Below, piece by piece: positions 43,859 through 55,199 of a DNA stretch of 64,000 bases. The translations under genes and the position numbers were made by a program. The stretch comes from Ampullaceana balthica (taxonomy: Eukaryota > Mollusca > Gastropoda > Lymnaeidae): the NCBI GenBank assembly GCA_944989445.1, contig CALYLW010001392.1:46180-110179 (forward strand), written 5' to 3'. Each line of letters begins with the position of its first letter. Within the stretch, counting starts at the first letter, position 1. The notes below the pieces were generated by a model. The model saw only the letters and a program-made list of their open reading frames with translations, was not told where the DNA came from and did not search any database.

Positions 43859-44701
43859 TCTCTATATATATAAGCCGCATTTGTTGTCTGTCTGTTCCCT
43901 AATAACTCAAGATCCAGACAACCAAATAACGTGAAATTTGGTACACGTACACAAAATTATACCGGAAAGGTTATTAAACAGGTTTCGTTCCATATATATA
44001 AGATACTGGGGCCCGGGGGCCCAAAATGTAGTTTTTCCCTATATGAGCTATATAAAATAAAAATTATTGAAAATTAAGACGTAAAATAATGACGCAAATT
44101 AATAAACATTTTGGTGTCGAGATTAACAAGAAGGCGATTATCGCCATAAAATATTTTTTTTGTTGTTGTTGCTTTGTTGTTGTTGCTTTTGTTGTTGTAG
44201 TTGTTGTTTTGTTGTTGTTGCTGTTGTTGTTGTAGTTGTTGTTTTGTTGTTGTTTTGTTGTTGATGTTTTTGTTGTTGTTTTGTTTTTGTTGTTGTTGCT
44301 GTTGTTGTTTTTGTTGTTGTTGCTGTTGTTGTTGCTGTTGTTGCTTTTGTGTTGTTTTTGCTGTTGTTGTTGTTGTCCACATCCCTTGCCCTGCGACGAC
44401 AATGTCCTTCATGTTGTTGTTGCTTTGTTGTTGTTGCTGTTGTATTTGTTGTTTTGTTGTTGTTGCTTTGTTGTTGTTTCTGTTGTTGTTGTAGTTGTTG
44501 TTTTGTTGTTGTTGTTGTAGTTGTTGTTTTGTTGTTGTTTTGTTTTTGTTTTGTTGTTGTTTTTGTTGTTTTGTTTTTGTTGTTTTGTTTTTTTTTGTTT
44601 TTGTTCTTGTTTTGTTTTTGTTGTTTTGTTGTTGTTTTTGTTGTTTTTGTTTTGTTGCTGTTGTTGTTAAACCCGGGCGGGAGCCGGGTACTTGCCCCTA
44701 G
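43859..44701 (+). mobile_element. HL-a unit 2
   Basis: 843 bp, very close to unit 1 and unit 7. The same CGGGCGGGAG hairpin is at its end. The central island is at about 44377. Confidence 0.75.
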
Positions 44702-44703
44702 TA

Positions 44704-45481
44704 TCTCTATATATATAAGACGCATTTGTTGTCTGTCTGGTTGTCTGTCTGTTCCCTAATAACTCAAGATCCAGACAACCAAATAACGTGAAATTTGGTA
44801 CACGTACACAAAATTATACCGGAAAGGTTATTAAACAGGTTTCGTTCCATAAATATAAGATACTGGGGGCCGGGGGCCCAAAATGTAGTTTTTCCCTATA
44901 TGAGCTATATAAAATAAAAATTATTGAAAATTAAGACGTAAAATAATGACGCAAATTAATAAACATTTTGGTGTCGAGATTAACAAGAAGGCGATTATCG
45001 CCATAAAATAATTTTTTTGTTGTTGCTTTGCTGTTGTTGCTTTTGTTGTTGCTTTTGTTGTTGTAGTTGTTGTTTTGTTGTTGTTGCTTTGTTGTTGTTG
45101 CTGTTGTTGTTGTAGTTGTTGTTTTGTTGTTGTTTTGTTTGTTGTTTTGTTGTTGTTGTTTTTTTGTTGTTGTTGTTGTTGTTTTTGTTGTTGTTGTTGC
45201 TGTTGTTGTTTTTGTTGTTGTTGTTGCTGTTGCTGTTGCTGTTGTTGTTGCTGTTGTTGTTGCTGTTGTTGTTGTTTTGCTTTGTTGTTGTTGCTGTTGT
45301 TGTTGTAGTTGTTTTGTTGTTGTTTTGTTGTTGATTTTGTTGTTTTTGTTGTTGTTTTGTTTTTGTTGTTTTGTTGCTGTTGCTGTTTCTGTTGTTGGTT
45401 TTGTCGTTGTTGCTGTTGTTGTTGCTGTTGCTGTTGTTGTTTCTGTTGTTGTTTTGTAGTTGTTGTTTTGTTGTTGTTGCT

Positions 45482-45517
<36 letters not shown>

Positions 45518-45619
45518 TGTTTTTGTTGTTTGTTTTTGTTGTTTTCTGTTGCTGTTGTTGTTTTTGTTGTTGTTGCTGTTGTTGTTAAACCCTGGGCGAA
45601 GCCGGGTACTTGCCCCTAG
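44704..45619 (+). mobile_element. HL-a unit 3
   Basis: 916 bp. It ends with the CCCTGGGCGAAGCCGGG variant, like units 6 and 9. It is the only TTG-bearing unit without the central island. Confidence 0.75.
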
Positions 45620-45621
45620 TA

Positions 45622-46497
45622 TACATATAAGCCGCATTTGTTGTCTGTCTGTTGTCTGTCTGTTCCCTCATAACTCAAGATCCAGACAACCAAATAACGT
45701 GAAATTTGGTACACGTACACAAAATTATACCGGAAAGGTTATTAAACAGGTTTCGTTCCTTATATATAAGATACTGGGGCCCGGGGGCCCAAAATGTAGT
45801 TTTTCCCTATATGAGCTATATAAAATAAAAATTATTGAAAATTAAGACGTAAAATAATGACGCAAATTAATAAACATTTTGGTGTCGAGATTAACAAGAA
45901 GGCGATTATCGCCATAAAATATTTTTTTTGTTGTTGTTGCTTTTGTTGTTGTTTTGTTGTTGTAGTTTGTTGTTGTTGTTGTTGTTGTTGTAGTTGTTGT
46001 TTTGTTGTTGTTGTGTTGTTGTTTTGTTGTTGTTTTGTTGTTGATGTTTTTGTTGTTGTTTTGTTTTTGTTGTTGTTGCTGTTGTTGTTTTTGTTGTTGT
46101 TGCTGTTGTTGTTGCTTTGTTGTTTTGTGTTGTTTTGCTGTTGTTGCTGTTGTGTTGTTTTTGCTGTTGTTGTTGTTGTCCACATCCCTTGCCCTGCGAC
46201 GTCAATGTCCTTCATGTTGTTGTTGCTTTGTTGTTGTTGCTGTTGTATTTGTTGTTTTGTTGTTGTTGCTTTGTTGTTGTTGCTGTTGTTGTTGTAGTTG
46301 TTGTTTTGTTGTTGTTGTTGTAGTTGTTGTTTTGTTGTGTTTTGTTTTGTTTTGTTGTTGTTTTTGTTGTTTTGTTTTTGTTGTTTTGTTGTTGTTTTTG
46401 TTCTGTTTTGTTTTTGTTGTTTTGTTGTTGTTTTTGTTGTTTTTGTTTTGTTGCTGTTGTTGTTAAACCCGGGCGGGAGCCGGGTACTTGCCCCTAG
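45622..46497 (+). mobile_element. HL-a unit 4 (first of trimer 1)
   Basis: 876 bp, with the 5' variant TACATATAAGCCGC shared with unit 7. The island is at about 46181, with CGACGTCAATG. Confidence 0.75.
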
Positions 46498-46499
46498 TA

Positions 46500-47328
46500 T
46501 CTCTATATCTCTATATATATAAGCCGCATTTGTTGTCTGGATGTCTGTCTGTTCCCTAATAACTCAAGATCCAGACAACCAAATAACGTGAAATTTGGTA
46601 CACGTACACAAAATTATACCGGAAAGGTTATTAAACAGGTTTCGTTCCATATATATAAGATACTGGGGCCCGGGGGCCCAAAATGTAGTTTTTCCCTATA
46701 TGAGCTATATAAAATAAAAATTATTGAAAATTAAGACGTAAAATAATGACGCAAATTAATAAACATTTTGGTGTCGAGATTAACAAGAAGGCGATTATCG
46801 CCATAAAATTATTTTTGTTGTTGTTGTTGCTTTGTTGTTGTTGCTTTGTTGTTGTTGTGTTGTTGTAGTTGTTGTTGTTTTGTTGTTGCTTTGTATGTTT
46901 TGTTGTTGATGTTTTGTTGTTGTTTTGTTTTTGTTGTTGTTGTGTTGTTGTTTTTGTTGTTGTCGCTGTTGTTGTTGCTTTTGTGTTGTTTTTGTTGTTG
47001 TTGCTGTTGTTGCTGTTGTTGCTTTTGTGTTGTTTTTGCTGTTGTTGTTGTTGTCCACATCCCTTGCCCTGCGACGTCAATGTCCTTCATGTTGTTGTTG
47101 CTTTGTTGTTGTTGCTGTTTGTAGTTTGTTGTTTTGTTGTTGTTGCTTTGTTGTTGTTGCTGTTGTTGTTGTAGTTGTTGTTTTGTTGTTGTTTTGTTGT
47201 TGTTTTGTTTTTGTTGTTTTTGTTGCTGTTGCTGTTTCTGTTGTTGTTTTTGTCGTTGTTGCTGTTGTTGTTTTTGTTGTTGTTGCTGTTGTTGTTAAAC
47301 CCTGGAAAAGCCGGGTACTTGCCCCTAG
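46500..47328 (+). mobile_element. HL-a unit 5 (second of trimer 1)
   Basis: 829 bp, with doubled CTCTATAT at the 5' end as in unit 8. It ends CCCTGGAAAAGCCGGG, also as in unit 8. Confidence 0.75.
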
Positions 47329-47330
47329 TA

Positions 47331-48333
47331 TCTATATATATAAGACGCATTTGTTATCTGTCTGTCTGTCTGTTCCCTAATAACTCAAGATCCAGACAAC
47401 CAAATAACGTGAAATTTGGTACACGTACACAAAATTATACCGGAAAGGTTATTAAACAGGTTTCGTTACATATATATAAGATACTGGGGGCCGGGGGCCC
47501 AAAATGTAGTTTTTCCCTATATGAGCTATATAAAATAAAAATTATTGAAAATTAAGACGTAAAATAATGACGCAAATTAATAAACATTTTGGTGTCGAGA
47601 TTAACAAGAAGGCGATTATCGCCATAAACATTTTTTTTGTTGTTGTTGCTTTGTTGTTGTGCTTTTGTTGTTGTAGTTGTTGTTCTGTTGTTGTTGCTTT
47701 GTTGTTGTTGCTGTTGTTGTTGTAGTTGTTGTTTTGTTGTTGTTGTTTTGTTGTTGATGTTTTGTTGATGTTTTGTTGTTGTTTTGTTTTTGTTGTTGTT
47801 GCTGTTGTTGTTTTTGTTGTTGTTGCTGTTGCTGTTGCTGTTGTTGTTGCTGTTGTTGTTGTTGTTGCTGTTGTTGTTGCTTTTGTGTTGTTTTTGCTGT
47901 TGTTGTTGTTGTCCACATCCCTTGCCCTGCGACGACAATGTCATTCATGTTGTTATTGCTTTGTTGTTGTTGCTGTTGTAGTTGTTGTTTTGTTGTTGTT
48001 GCTTTGTTGTTGCTGCTGTTGTTGTTGTAGTTGTTTTGTTGTTGATTTTGTTGTTGATTTTGTTGTTTTTGTTGTTGTTTATTTTTTGTTGTTTTGTTGA
48101 TGTTGCTGTTTCTGTTGTTGGTTTTGTCGTTGTTGCTGTTGTTGTTGCTGTTGCTGTTGTTGTTTCTGTTGTTGTTTTGTAGTTGTTGTTTTGTTGTTGT
48201 TGCTTTGTTGTTGTTGTTGTTGTTGTTGTTGTTTTGTTTTTGTTGTTTGTTTTTGTTGTTCTGTTGCTGTTGTTGTTTTTGTTGTTGTTGCTGTTGTTGT
48301 TAAACCTGGGCGAAGCCGGGTACTTGCCCCTAG
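47331..48333 (+). mobile_element. HL-a unit 6 (third of trimer 1)
   Basis: 1003 bp, nearly identical to unit 9, with ACCTGGGCGAAGCCGGG at the end and TTGTTATTGC in the second tract. Confidence 0.78.
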
Positions 48334-48334
48334 T

Positions 48335-49188
48335 ATACATATAAGCCGCATTTGTTGTCTGTCTGTTCCCTAATAACTCAAGATCCAGACAACCAAATAA
48401 CGTGAAATTTGGTACACGTACACAAAATTATACCGGAAAGGTTATTAAACGGGTTTCGTTCCATATATATAAGATACTGGGGCCCGGGGGCCCAAAATGT
48501 AGTTTTTCCCAATATGAGCTATATAAAATAAAAATTATTGAAAATTAAGACGTAAAATAATGACGCAAATTAATAAACATTTTGGTGTCGAGATTAACAA
48601 GAAGGCGATTATCGCCATAAAATATTTTTTTTGTTGTTGTTGCTTTGTTGTTGTTGCTTTTATTGTTGTAGTTGTTGTTTTGTTGTTGTTGCTTTGTTGT
48701 TGTTGCTGTTGTTGTTGTAGTTGTTGTTTTGTTGTTGTTTTGTTGTTGATGTTTTTGTTGTTGTTTTGTTTTTGTTGTTGTTGCTGTTGTTGTTTTTGTT
48801 GTTGTTGCTGTTGTTGTTGCTGTTGTTGCTTTTGTGTTGTTTTTGCTGTTGTTGTTGTTGTCCACATCCCTTGCCCTGCGACGACAATGTCCTTCATGTT
48901 GTTGTTGCTTTGTTGTTGTTGCTGTTGTATTTGTTGTTTTGTTGTTGTTGCTTTGTTGTTGTTTCTGTTGTTGTTGTAGTTGTTGTTTTGTTGTTGTTGT
49001 TGTAGTTGTTGTTTTGTTGTTGTTTTGTTTTTGTTTTGTTGTTGTTTTTGTTGTTTTGTTTTTGTTGTTTTGTTTTTTTTGTTGTTTTTGTTCTTGTTTT
49101 GTTTTTGTTGTTTTGTTGTTGTTTTTGTTGTTTTTGTTTTGTTGCTGTTGTTGTTAAACCCGGGCGGGAGCCGGGTACTTGCCCCTAG
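48335..49188 (+). mobile_element. HL-a unit 7 (first of trimer 2)
   Basis: 854 bp. The 5' end TACATATAAGCCGC is as in unit 4, and the interior is close to unit 2. Confidence 0.75.
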
Positions 49189-49190
49189 TA

Positions 49191-50000
49191 TCTCTATATC
49201 TCTATATATATAAGCCGCATTTGTTGTCTGTCGATGTCTGTCTGTTCCCTAATAACTCAAGATCCAGACAACCAAATAACGTGAAATTTGGTACACGTAC
49301 ACAAAATTATACCGGAAGGGTTATTAAACAGGTTTCGTTCCATATATATAAGATACTGGGGCCCGGGGGCCCAAAATGTAGTTTTTCCCTATATGAGCTA
49401 TATAAAATAAAAATTATTGAAAATTAAGACGTAAAATAATGACGCAAATTAATAAACATTTTGGTGTCGAGATTAACAAGAAGGCGATTATCGCCATAAA
49501 ATAATTTTTTTGTTGTTGTTGCTTTGTTGTTGTTGCTTTGTTGTTTTGTTGTTGTAGTTGTTGTTTTGTTGTTGTTGCTTTGTATTGTTGTTGTTGTAGT
49601 TGTTGTTTTGTTGTTGTTTTGTTGTTGATGTTTTTGTTGTTGTTTTGTTTTTGTTGTTGTTGCTGTTTTTGTTTTTGTTGTTGTTGCTGTTGTTGTTGCT
49701 GTTGTGTTGTTTTTGCTGTTGTTGTTGTTGTCCACATCCCTTGCCCTGCGACGACAATGTCCTTCATGTTGTTGTTGCTTTGTTGTTGTTGCTGTTGTAT
49801 TTGTTGTTTTGTTGTTGTTGCTTTGTTGTTGTTTTGTTGTTGTTGCTTTGTTGTTGTTGCTGTTGTTGTTGTAGTTGTTGTTTTGTTTTTGTTGCTTTGT
49901 TTTGTTGCTGTTGCTGTGTGTCTGTTGTTGTTTTTGTCGTTGTTGCTGTTGTTGTTGCTGTCGTTGTTAAACCCTGGAAAAGCCGGGTACTTGCCCCTAG
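49191..50000 (+). mobile_element. HL-a unit 8 (second of trimer 2)
   Basis: 810 bp, with 5' and 3' variants as in unit 5. The conserved region has one GAAGGG substitution near 49.32 kb. Confidence 0.75.
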
Positions 50001-50001
50001 T

Positions 50002-50867
50002 ATATATATAAGACGCATTTGTTATCTGTCTGTCTGTCTGTTCCCTAATAACTCAAGATCCAGACAACCAAATAACGTGAAATTTGGTACACGTACACAA
50101 AATTATACCGGAAAGGTTATTAAACAGGTTTCGTTACATATATATAAGATACTGGGGGCCGGGGGCCCAAAATGTAGTTTTTCCCTATATGAGCTATATA
50201 AAATAAAAATTATTGAAAATTAAGACGTAAAATAATGACGCAAATTAATAAACATTTTGATGTCGAGATTAACAAGAAGGCGATTATCGCCATAAACATT
50301 TTTTTTGTTGTTGTTGCTTTTGTTGTTGTAGTTGTTGTTCTGTTGTTGTTGCTTTGTTGTTGTTGCTGTTGTTGTTGTAGTTGTTGTTTTGTTGTTGTTT
50401 TGTTGTTGTTTTGTTGTTGATGTTTTGTTGATGTTTTGTTGTTGTTTTGTTTTTGTTGTTGTTGCTGTTGTTGTTTTTGTTGTTGTTGCTGTTGCTGTTG
50501 CTGTTGTTGTTGCTGTTGTTGTTGTTGTTGCTGTTGTTGTTGCTTTTGTGTTGTTTTTGCTGTTGTTGTTGTTGTCCACATCCCTTGCCCTGCGACGACA
50601 ATGTCATTCATGTTGTTATTGCTTTGTTGTTGTTGCTGTTGTAGTTGTTGTTTTGTTGTTGTTGCTTTGTTGTTGCTGCTGTTGTTGTTGTAGTTGTTTT
50701 GTTGTTGATTTTGTTGTTGATTTTGTTGTTTTTGTTGTTGTTTATTTTTTGTTGTTTTGTTGATGTTGCTGTTTCTGTTGTTGGTTTTGTCGTTGTTGCT
50801 GTTGTTGTTGCTGTTGCTGTTGTTGTTTCTGTTGTTGTTTTGTAGTTGTTGTTTTGTTGTTGTTGCT

Positions 50868-50903
<36 letters not shown>

Positions 50904-51002
50904 TGTTTTTGTTGTTTGTTTTTGTTGTTCTGTTGCTGTTGTTGTTTTTGTTGTTGTTGCTGTTGTTGTTAAACCTGGGCGAAGCCGGGTACTTGCCCCT
51001 AG
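50002..51002 (+). mobile_element. HL-a unit 9 (third of trimer 2)
   Basis: 1001 bp, the near-identical partner of unit 6, 2671 bp downstream of it. Confidence 0.78.
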
Positions 51003-51003
51003 T

Positions 51004-51929
51004 ATACATATAAGACGCATTTGGTGTCTGTCTGTTCCCTAATAACTCAAGATCCGGACAACCCAATGGACTGAAATTTGGTACACGTACACAAAATTAC
51101 ATGGTAAAGGTTCTTAAACAGGTTTCATTCCACATGTATATAAGATACTGGGGCCCGGGGGCTAAAAATGTAGTTTTTTTCCTTATATGAGCTATATAAA
51201 AATAAACTTTCGTGTTTTTTCTTCTTCTTAAATGAGCTATTTACTAAACAGTAATTCTCTAACTTCCCGTGAAGGTAGAAGCATGAAACTTTGGAAAGTT
51301 GTTGAGTACCCTCCCGCAACGGTAACAGTCGAAAAAATAAAATTATCACTAACTGGGGGGCGGGGGCCAAAACGTAGTTCTTTTCTTAAATGAGCTATTT
51401 ACTCAACAGTAATTATCCAACTTCCCGTGAAGGTAGAAGCATGAAACTTTAGCAACTTGCTGCATACACTCTTATGACGATAATGGGAGGAAAAGAATGT
51501 AAAAAATTCCACTCAAGGGTGGCCGGGGGCCCAAAACCGTTTTTTTCCCCTTATATGGGCTATATAAAAGTAAATCAACACTAATTGCTCATCTTCCCGT
51601 GTAGGTGGAAGCAGGAAACTTTGGAACGTTTTTTGAGAACCCTCCCTCAATGGTAATAGTCGAAAAAATATATAAATTATCACTCACTGGGTGGTCAGAG
51701 GCCTGAATGTAGTTTTTTTCATATATATTAAACTGACTCATCAATAATTCTCCAACTTCCCGTGTAAGTAGAAGCATGAAACTTTGGCAAGTTGTTGAGT
51801 ACTCTCCCGCAATAATATAATACGAAAAAAAATTAAATTATCACCTCGATAGGAGACAAATAAACAGTTTTGTACGCTTCTACAGAAAACCTTATTTTAA
51901 ACCCGGGAAAACCGGGTACATGATCCTAG
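51004..51929 (+). mobile_element. HL-a/HL-b hybrid unit 10
   Basis: 926 bp. It has the HL-a head, but instead of TTG tracts it holds several 150-bp-type units (CCCGTGAAGGTAGAAGCATG; GGGGGCGGGGGCC) like the 14-17 kb element. It ends CCCGGGAAAACCGGG, then CTAG. Confidence 0.72.
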
Positions 51930-51931
51930 TA

Positions 51932-52681
51932 TAGACATTTAAGACGCATTTGTTACCTGTCTGTTGACCTAATAACTCAAGATCCAGAGAACCAAACAAC
52001 GTGAAATTTGGTACACGTACACAAAAATCAATGGGAAAGGTTCTTAAACAGGTTTCGTTCCATATAGATGAGATACTGGGGGCCGGGGCCCAAAAGGTAC
52101 TTTTTTCCTCTTTTGAGTTTTATAAAAAAATTAAAATAAAAACTTTTCCTATTTCCCGTGTAGGTAGAAGCATGAAACTTTCGGTGGTTGTTAAGTAATA
52201 TTCGGCTATGGTAACAGGTAAAAAAATTATATAAATTATCACTTACTGGGGGCCGGGGCCAAAATTTGGTTTTTTTCTTATATTTAAAACTGACTCAACA
52301 CTAATTCTCCAACTTCCCGTGAAGGTAAAAGCATGAAACTTTAGTAACTTGCGGAATACACTATTATGACGATAACTGGTGAAAAAGAATGTAATCATTT
52401 CCACTCATGGGTGGCCTGGGGCCCCAAAACCATTTTTTCCTAATATGGGCTATATAAAACTGGATCAACACTAATTCCTCATCTTCCCGTGTATGTAGAA
52501 GCATGAAACTTAGGAAAATTGTTGAGTACCCTCCCGCAATGGTAACAGTCGAAAAAATATATAATTATCACTAACTCGGAGGGGGTGCCCAAACGTATTT
52601 TTTTCTTAAATGAGCTATATAAATCAGGCTCATCATTAAATCTCCAATTTAAGCCCGGGTAAGCCGGGTAATTGCCCCTAG
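51932..52681 (+). mobile_element. HL-a/HL-b hybrid unit 11
   Basis: 750 bp, more diverged, with the same internal minisatellite and a CCCGGGTAAGCCGGG hairpin before CTAG (52678-52681). It abuts a Fam-A copy. Confidence 0.72.
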
Positions 52682-52689
52682 TACATATA

Positions 52690-53390
52690 TAGTCGGCTTT
52701 CTATTGTCATATCTGACGTGCAAAAAGCTGTTTAGCCTATCAGCGCCGCACTAAAATGCACCCGTTTTGATTTATTTAGTGTGACTTTATACAAGAGACA
52801 AGTTAGGTATCTAGATAGTAGAAATAACACATACCTCCGATTTGATTATTAAATATGTTATAAATAGAATAATCATTATGTATTACTGAAATGTTTTGTT
52901 TTATGTATGCTAACATTTTTAGATAAATATTTAAATTAAAGATATTATGATATTATATTTAAATCGTACTTCTTTAAACTATGGAAACTAAAAATGTAAT
53001 ACATTTAATTTTAATGTATATTTACGTTTAGATATTACACTGACGAATTTGTAACTAAAAGTATAGTCGTTTTCATATTTAAGTGGCACGCCACTGGACT
53101 TCGTTCTCTTTATTAAGGGATATAATGCCAAGTAATTGTTAAGTTTTTCTAAACTTTGGTATTGTTTTAGTAGCATTAAAACACTCTAATTTTAATAGTT
53201 CGTCTTTTTTAAAGAGTTAAATGAAGATTGGTTAAACATGAAACCATACAAATTAAATGAATTTGATTTTTCTTTCTTGCACATTTGAATAAATAAATAA
53301 TAATGTTTTAGTTTGAACACTAAACTATTTTGACTATTTAAAAAACTGAACGAGACGAAACTCAAACATTTGGTAAACACAAAGGGCATA
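52690..53390 (-). repeat. Fam-A copy with long lead-in
   Basis: The end word GGCTTTCTATTGTCATATCT starts right after the array. The box is at about 52740-52790 and the double hairpin at about 53078-53126 (AAGTGGCACGCCACT; TTAAGGGATA), 288 bp apart. The lead-in to about 53.39 kb (ACACTAAACTATTTTGACTA) matches 61.60 kb. Minus-strand frames over this are not supported as genes. Confidence 0.72.
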
Positions 53391-53670
53391 AGTTTGTCGT
53401 GAGATACAGTCTTAGGTAGGAGTCTACCGATATATCGGCTGGCCGATATATCGGCACCGATATCAGAATATCGGCAATATCGGTATCGATAGCATGTAAA
53501 GGTCCCGATATTGACGTCACCGATATTTCATAATAAGTGATATTTTGAGCAAAAAACAAACAAAAAAACAAAAAAAAACAAACAAACTATCGTTTAGATT
53601 TACAATATCTCGACAAATTAATATATCGATCCCGATACTGGTATTGAAATAGCCAAAAGAGCCCTAGTAT

Positions 53671-54253
53671 ATATGGCGGATTAAGGGGGGTGGCTGAACG
53701 GGCTAAAGTCAGGGGCCCCCGATGATTAGAGGGGCCCCCAAAATTAGTATATTTTATAAGAAAGATGGACAAATGTTTGCATGAATTCCTGAAAATATCC
53801 GAAAATAAATAAATTAATTAAAAAAACAGATTTTATAGCCTCACTAAGAGAAAATATTAAAGATTATTGTTTAAATTTTTAAAATTTACAAATTTCATCA
53901 GGCACCTGTGGCGTTGAGGTAGAACGTCGGCCTGCTGTGCAAGCGGTCACGCGATCGATTCCCGGCGTGGGCACAAGTTGTTTTTTTTTAAATTGTATTT
54001 TAACACTCAATATTAGGATACCGGCAAACAGTTATTTCTTCGTATTTCAATTTTTCATGAATAATCTTTTTGGCTGGGAAGGCCGATCCCGTAGTACAGA
54101 CAAAGTATTTTAAAGGAACCTATGAAGTATTTAATTACAAGTTACACTCTTATATTAGAGTCTAGCAATCATTTTATTTAAAGGGACGCTGGCTGGATAG
54201 GGCCCCAGATTGAATTGCAGCCAGGGGCCCCGTGCAGTCTTTATCCGCCCCTG
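53671..54253. mobile_element. hAT-like element with exact 8-bp target duplication, nested
   Basis: The right end in reverse complement is CAGGGGCGGATAAAG, and the left reads ATATGGCGGATTAAG. CCTAGTAT is repeated exactly at 53663-53670 and 54254-54261. GGGGCCCC blocks lie near both ends. It is 583 bp without transposase, and it carries a tRNA-like unit inside. Confidence 0.8.
53901..53972 (+). ncRNA. tRNA-like Pol III unit (SINE head or tRNA pseudogene)
   Basis: A 72-nt segment has an A-box-like word GTGGCGTTGAGGTAG and a B-box-like word GATCGATTCCC about 33 nt apart. A run of nine T begins at 53981, which would serve as a Pol III terminator. A D-arm-like GCGT/ACGT pairing is visible, but the acceptor stem pairs poorly. 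It is therefore a tRNA-derived sequence and not a convincing functional tRNA; no anticodon is assigned. Confidence 0.5.
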
Positions 54254-55199
54254 CCTAGTATAAATATCTACAACCACGATACAGTGTGCCATGTGCTATG
54301 ATATTTTTTAGGTGTCGGCCGATTTTCGTATGCTCGGAAATACTGTGTAAATAGTGCCGATGCCAAGTATACCGTAATTGCTCTAATAAATGTATAACAT
54401 GTAAACATGTTCACGTAATTGCTCTAATAGCACAGATGCACGCAGAATCGCAGATGTCTAAAACATTTCATTTCGTATGGAATAACAAAATGTACCGTGT
54501 GCAGACTGGTTGTCATGGGCAACCATTCATCCTTCAACCTCATTACACGCTATTACTATTGCTTTGTTCTCATTGTTTCATTCATAAAAGGTGGCCGTGT
54601 GCAAAAGCCATTAAACTATTGTCTAGAATTAATAATTATGAGTCAAAAGTTGAAGTTTCAAAAGGACTACCTAATTTTGCTTGTACATTTTCATAAAGGG
54701 CGGTTCGTTTTGTCATGAGTCCTATGTAGGTCATGATCTGGAACTTGTAAACACATCAGAAACTTTTTTCGGAAAAAAATAAATAAATCGGTAATATCGG
54801 CATAACTGGATATAGGTAGAGTGTAGACCCCTAAATTATAAAATATAATAATTACACATAACTTCATCAAATATGACCGCTGTTTTTTTTTGTCCTAACA
54901 AATACTCATTGTCGGAAAACAATATCGGTAATATCTGAAAAAATGCATATCGGTAGAGCCCTAAATTACAAAATATAAATAATTACGAGTGATAAATTTA
55001 AGAATGACGTCATCAAATATGACCTTTTTAATATTTTTTTTTGTCTTAACAAATACTCATATAAGAGAAAAAATATCTCTAATATCGGCAAAAATGCATA
55101 TCGGTAGACCCCTAAATTACAAAATATAAATAATTACGAGTGATAAATTTAAGAATGACGTCATCAAATAAGACCGCTGGTTTTTGTCCTCTAAAGAAA

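Larger units (their letters stand above)
42949..52681 (+). mobile_element. Tandem head-to-tail array of 11 Helitron-like HL-a units
   Basis: Eleven units follow each other with junctions GCCCCTAG|TA|TC(TC)TATATAT or close variants. Each unit starts with a TATATAAG-CGCATTTG 5' end and ends with a CCCGG...CCGGG hairpin, about 9 nt, then CTAG. The first 270 bp of each unit are highly conserved (ATAACTCAAGATCCAGACAA; CGTGAAATTTGGTACACGTA; GGGCCCGGGGGCCC; GAAGGCGATTATCGCCATAA). Units 1-9 then have long TTG/CTG tracts, and units 10-11 have a 150-bp-type minisatellite like HL-b. No Rep/helicase gene is present. Long reading frames across the TTG tracts are artefacts. Confidence 0.75.
53417..55115. 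mobile_element. hAT-like element with CCGATAT-rich termini
   Basis: The left end TAGGAGTCTACCGATATATC and the right end, in reverse complement TAGGGGTCTACCGATATGC, form an inverted repeat; many CGATATCGG-like words lie inside both. A segment of about 130-150 bp with CCCTAAATTACAAAATATAA is repeated three times at the right (near 54.83, 54.96 and 55.11 kb), so the right border is ambiguous. No target duplication could be fixed. A second element is nested at 53671. Confidence 0.5.

Noticed and set aside
43160..50990. Dozens of long reading frames of poly-Leu/Cys/Val (plus strand) or poly-Gln/Asn/Thr (minus strand)
   Set aside because: They occur in all frames of TTG/CAA tracts, overlap each other and follow from the triplet repeat; no start context, domain or conservation of one frame supports a protein.
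53901..53972. Functional tRNA gene
   Set aside because: Boxes and a T run are present, but the acceptor stem pairs poorly and the anticodon arm is not convincing, so it is listed only as tRNA-like.
54436..54718. Two overlapping plus-strand frames of 86 and 73 residues inside the CCGATAT-rich hAT-like element
   Set aside because: No transposase motif is visible and the frames overlap in different phases.
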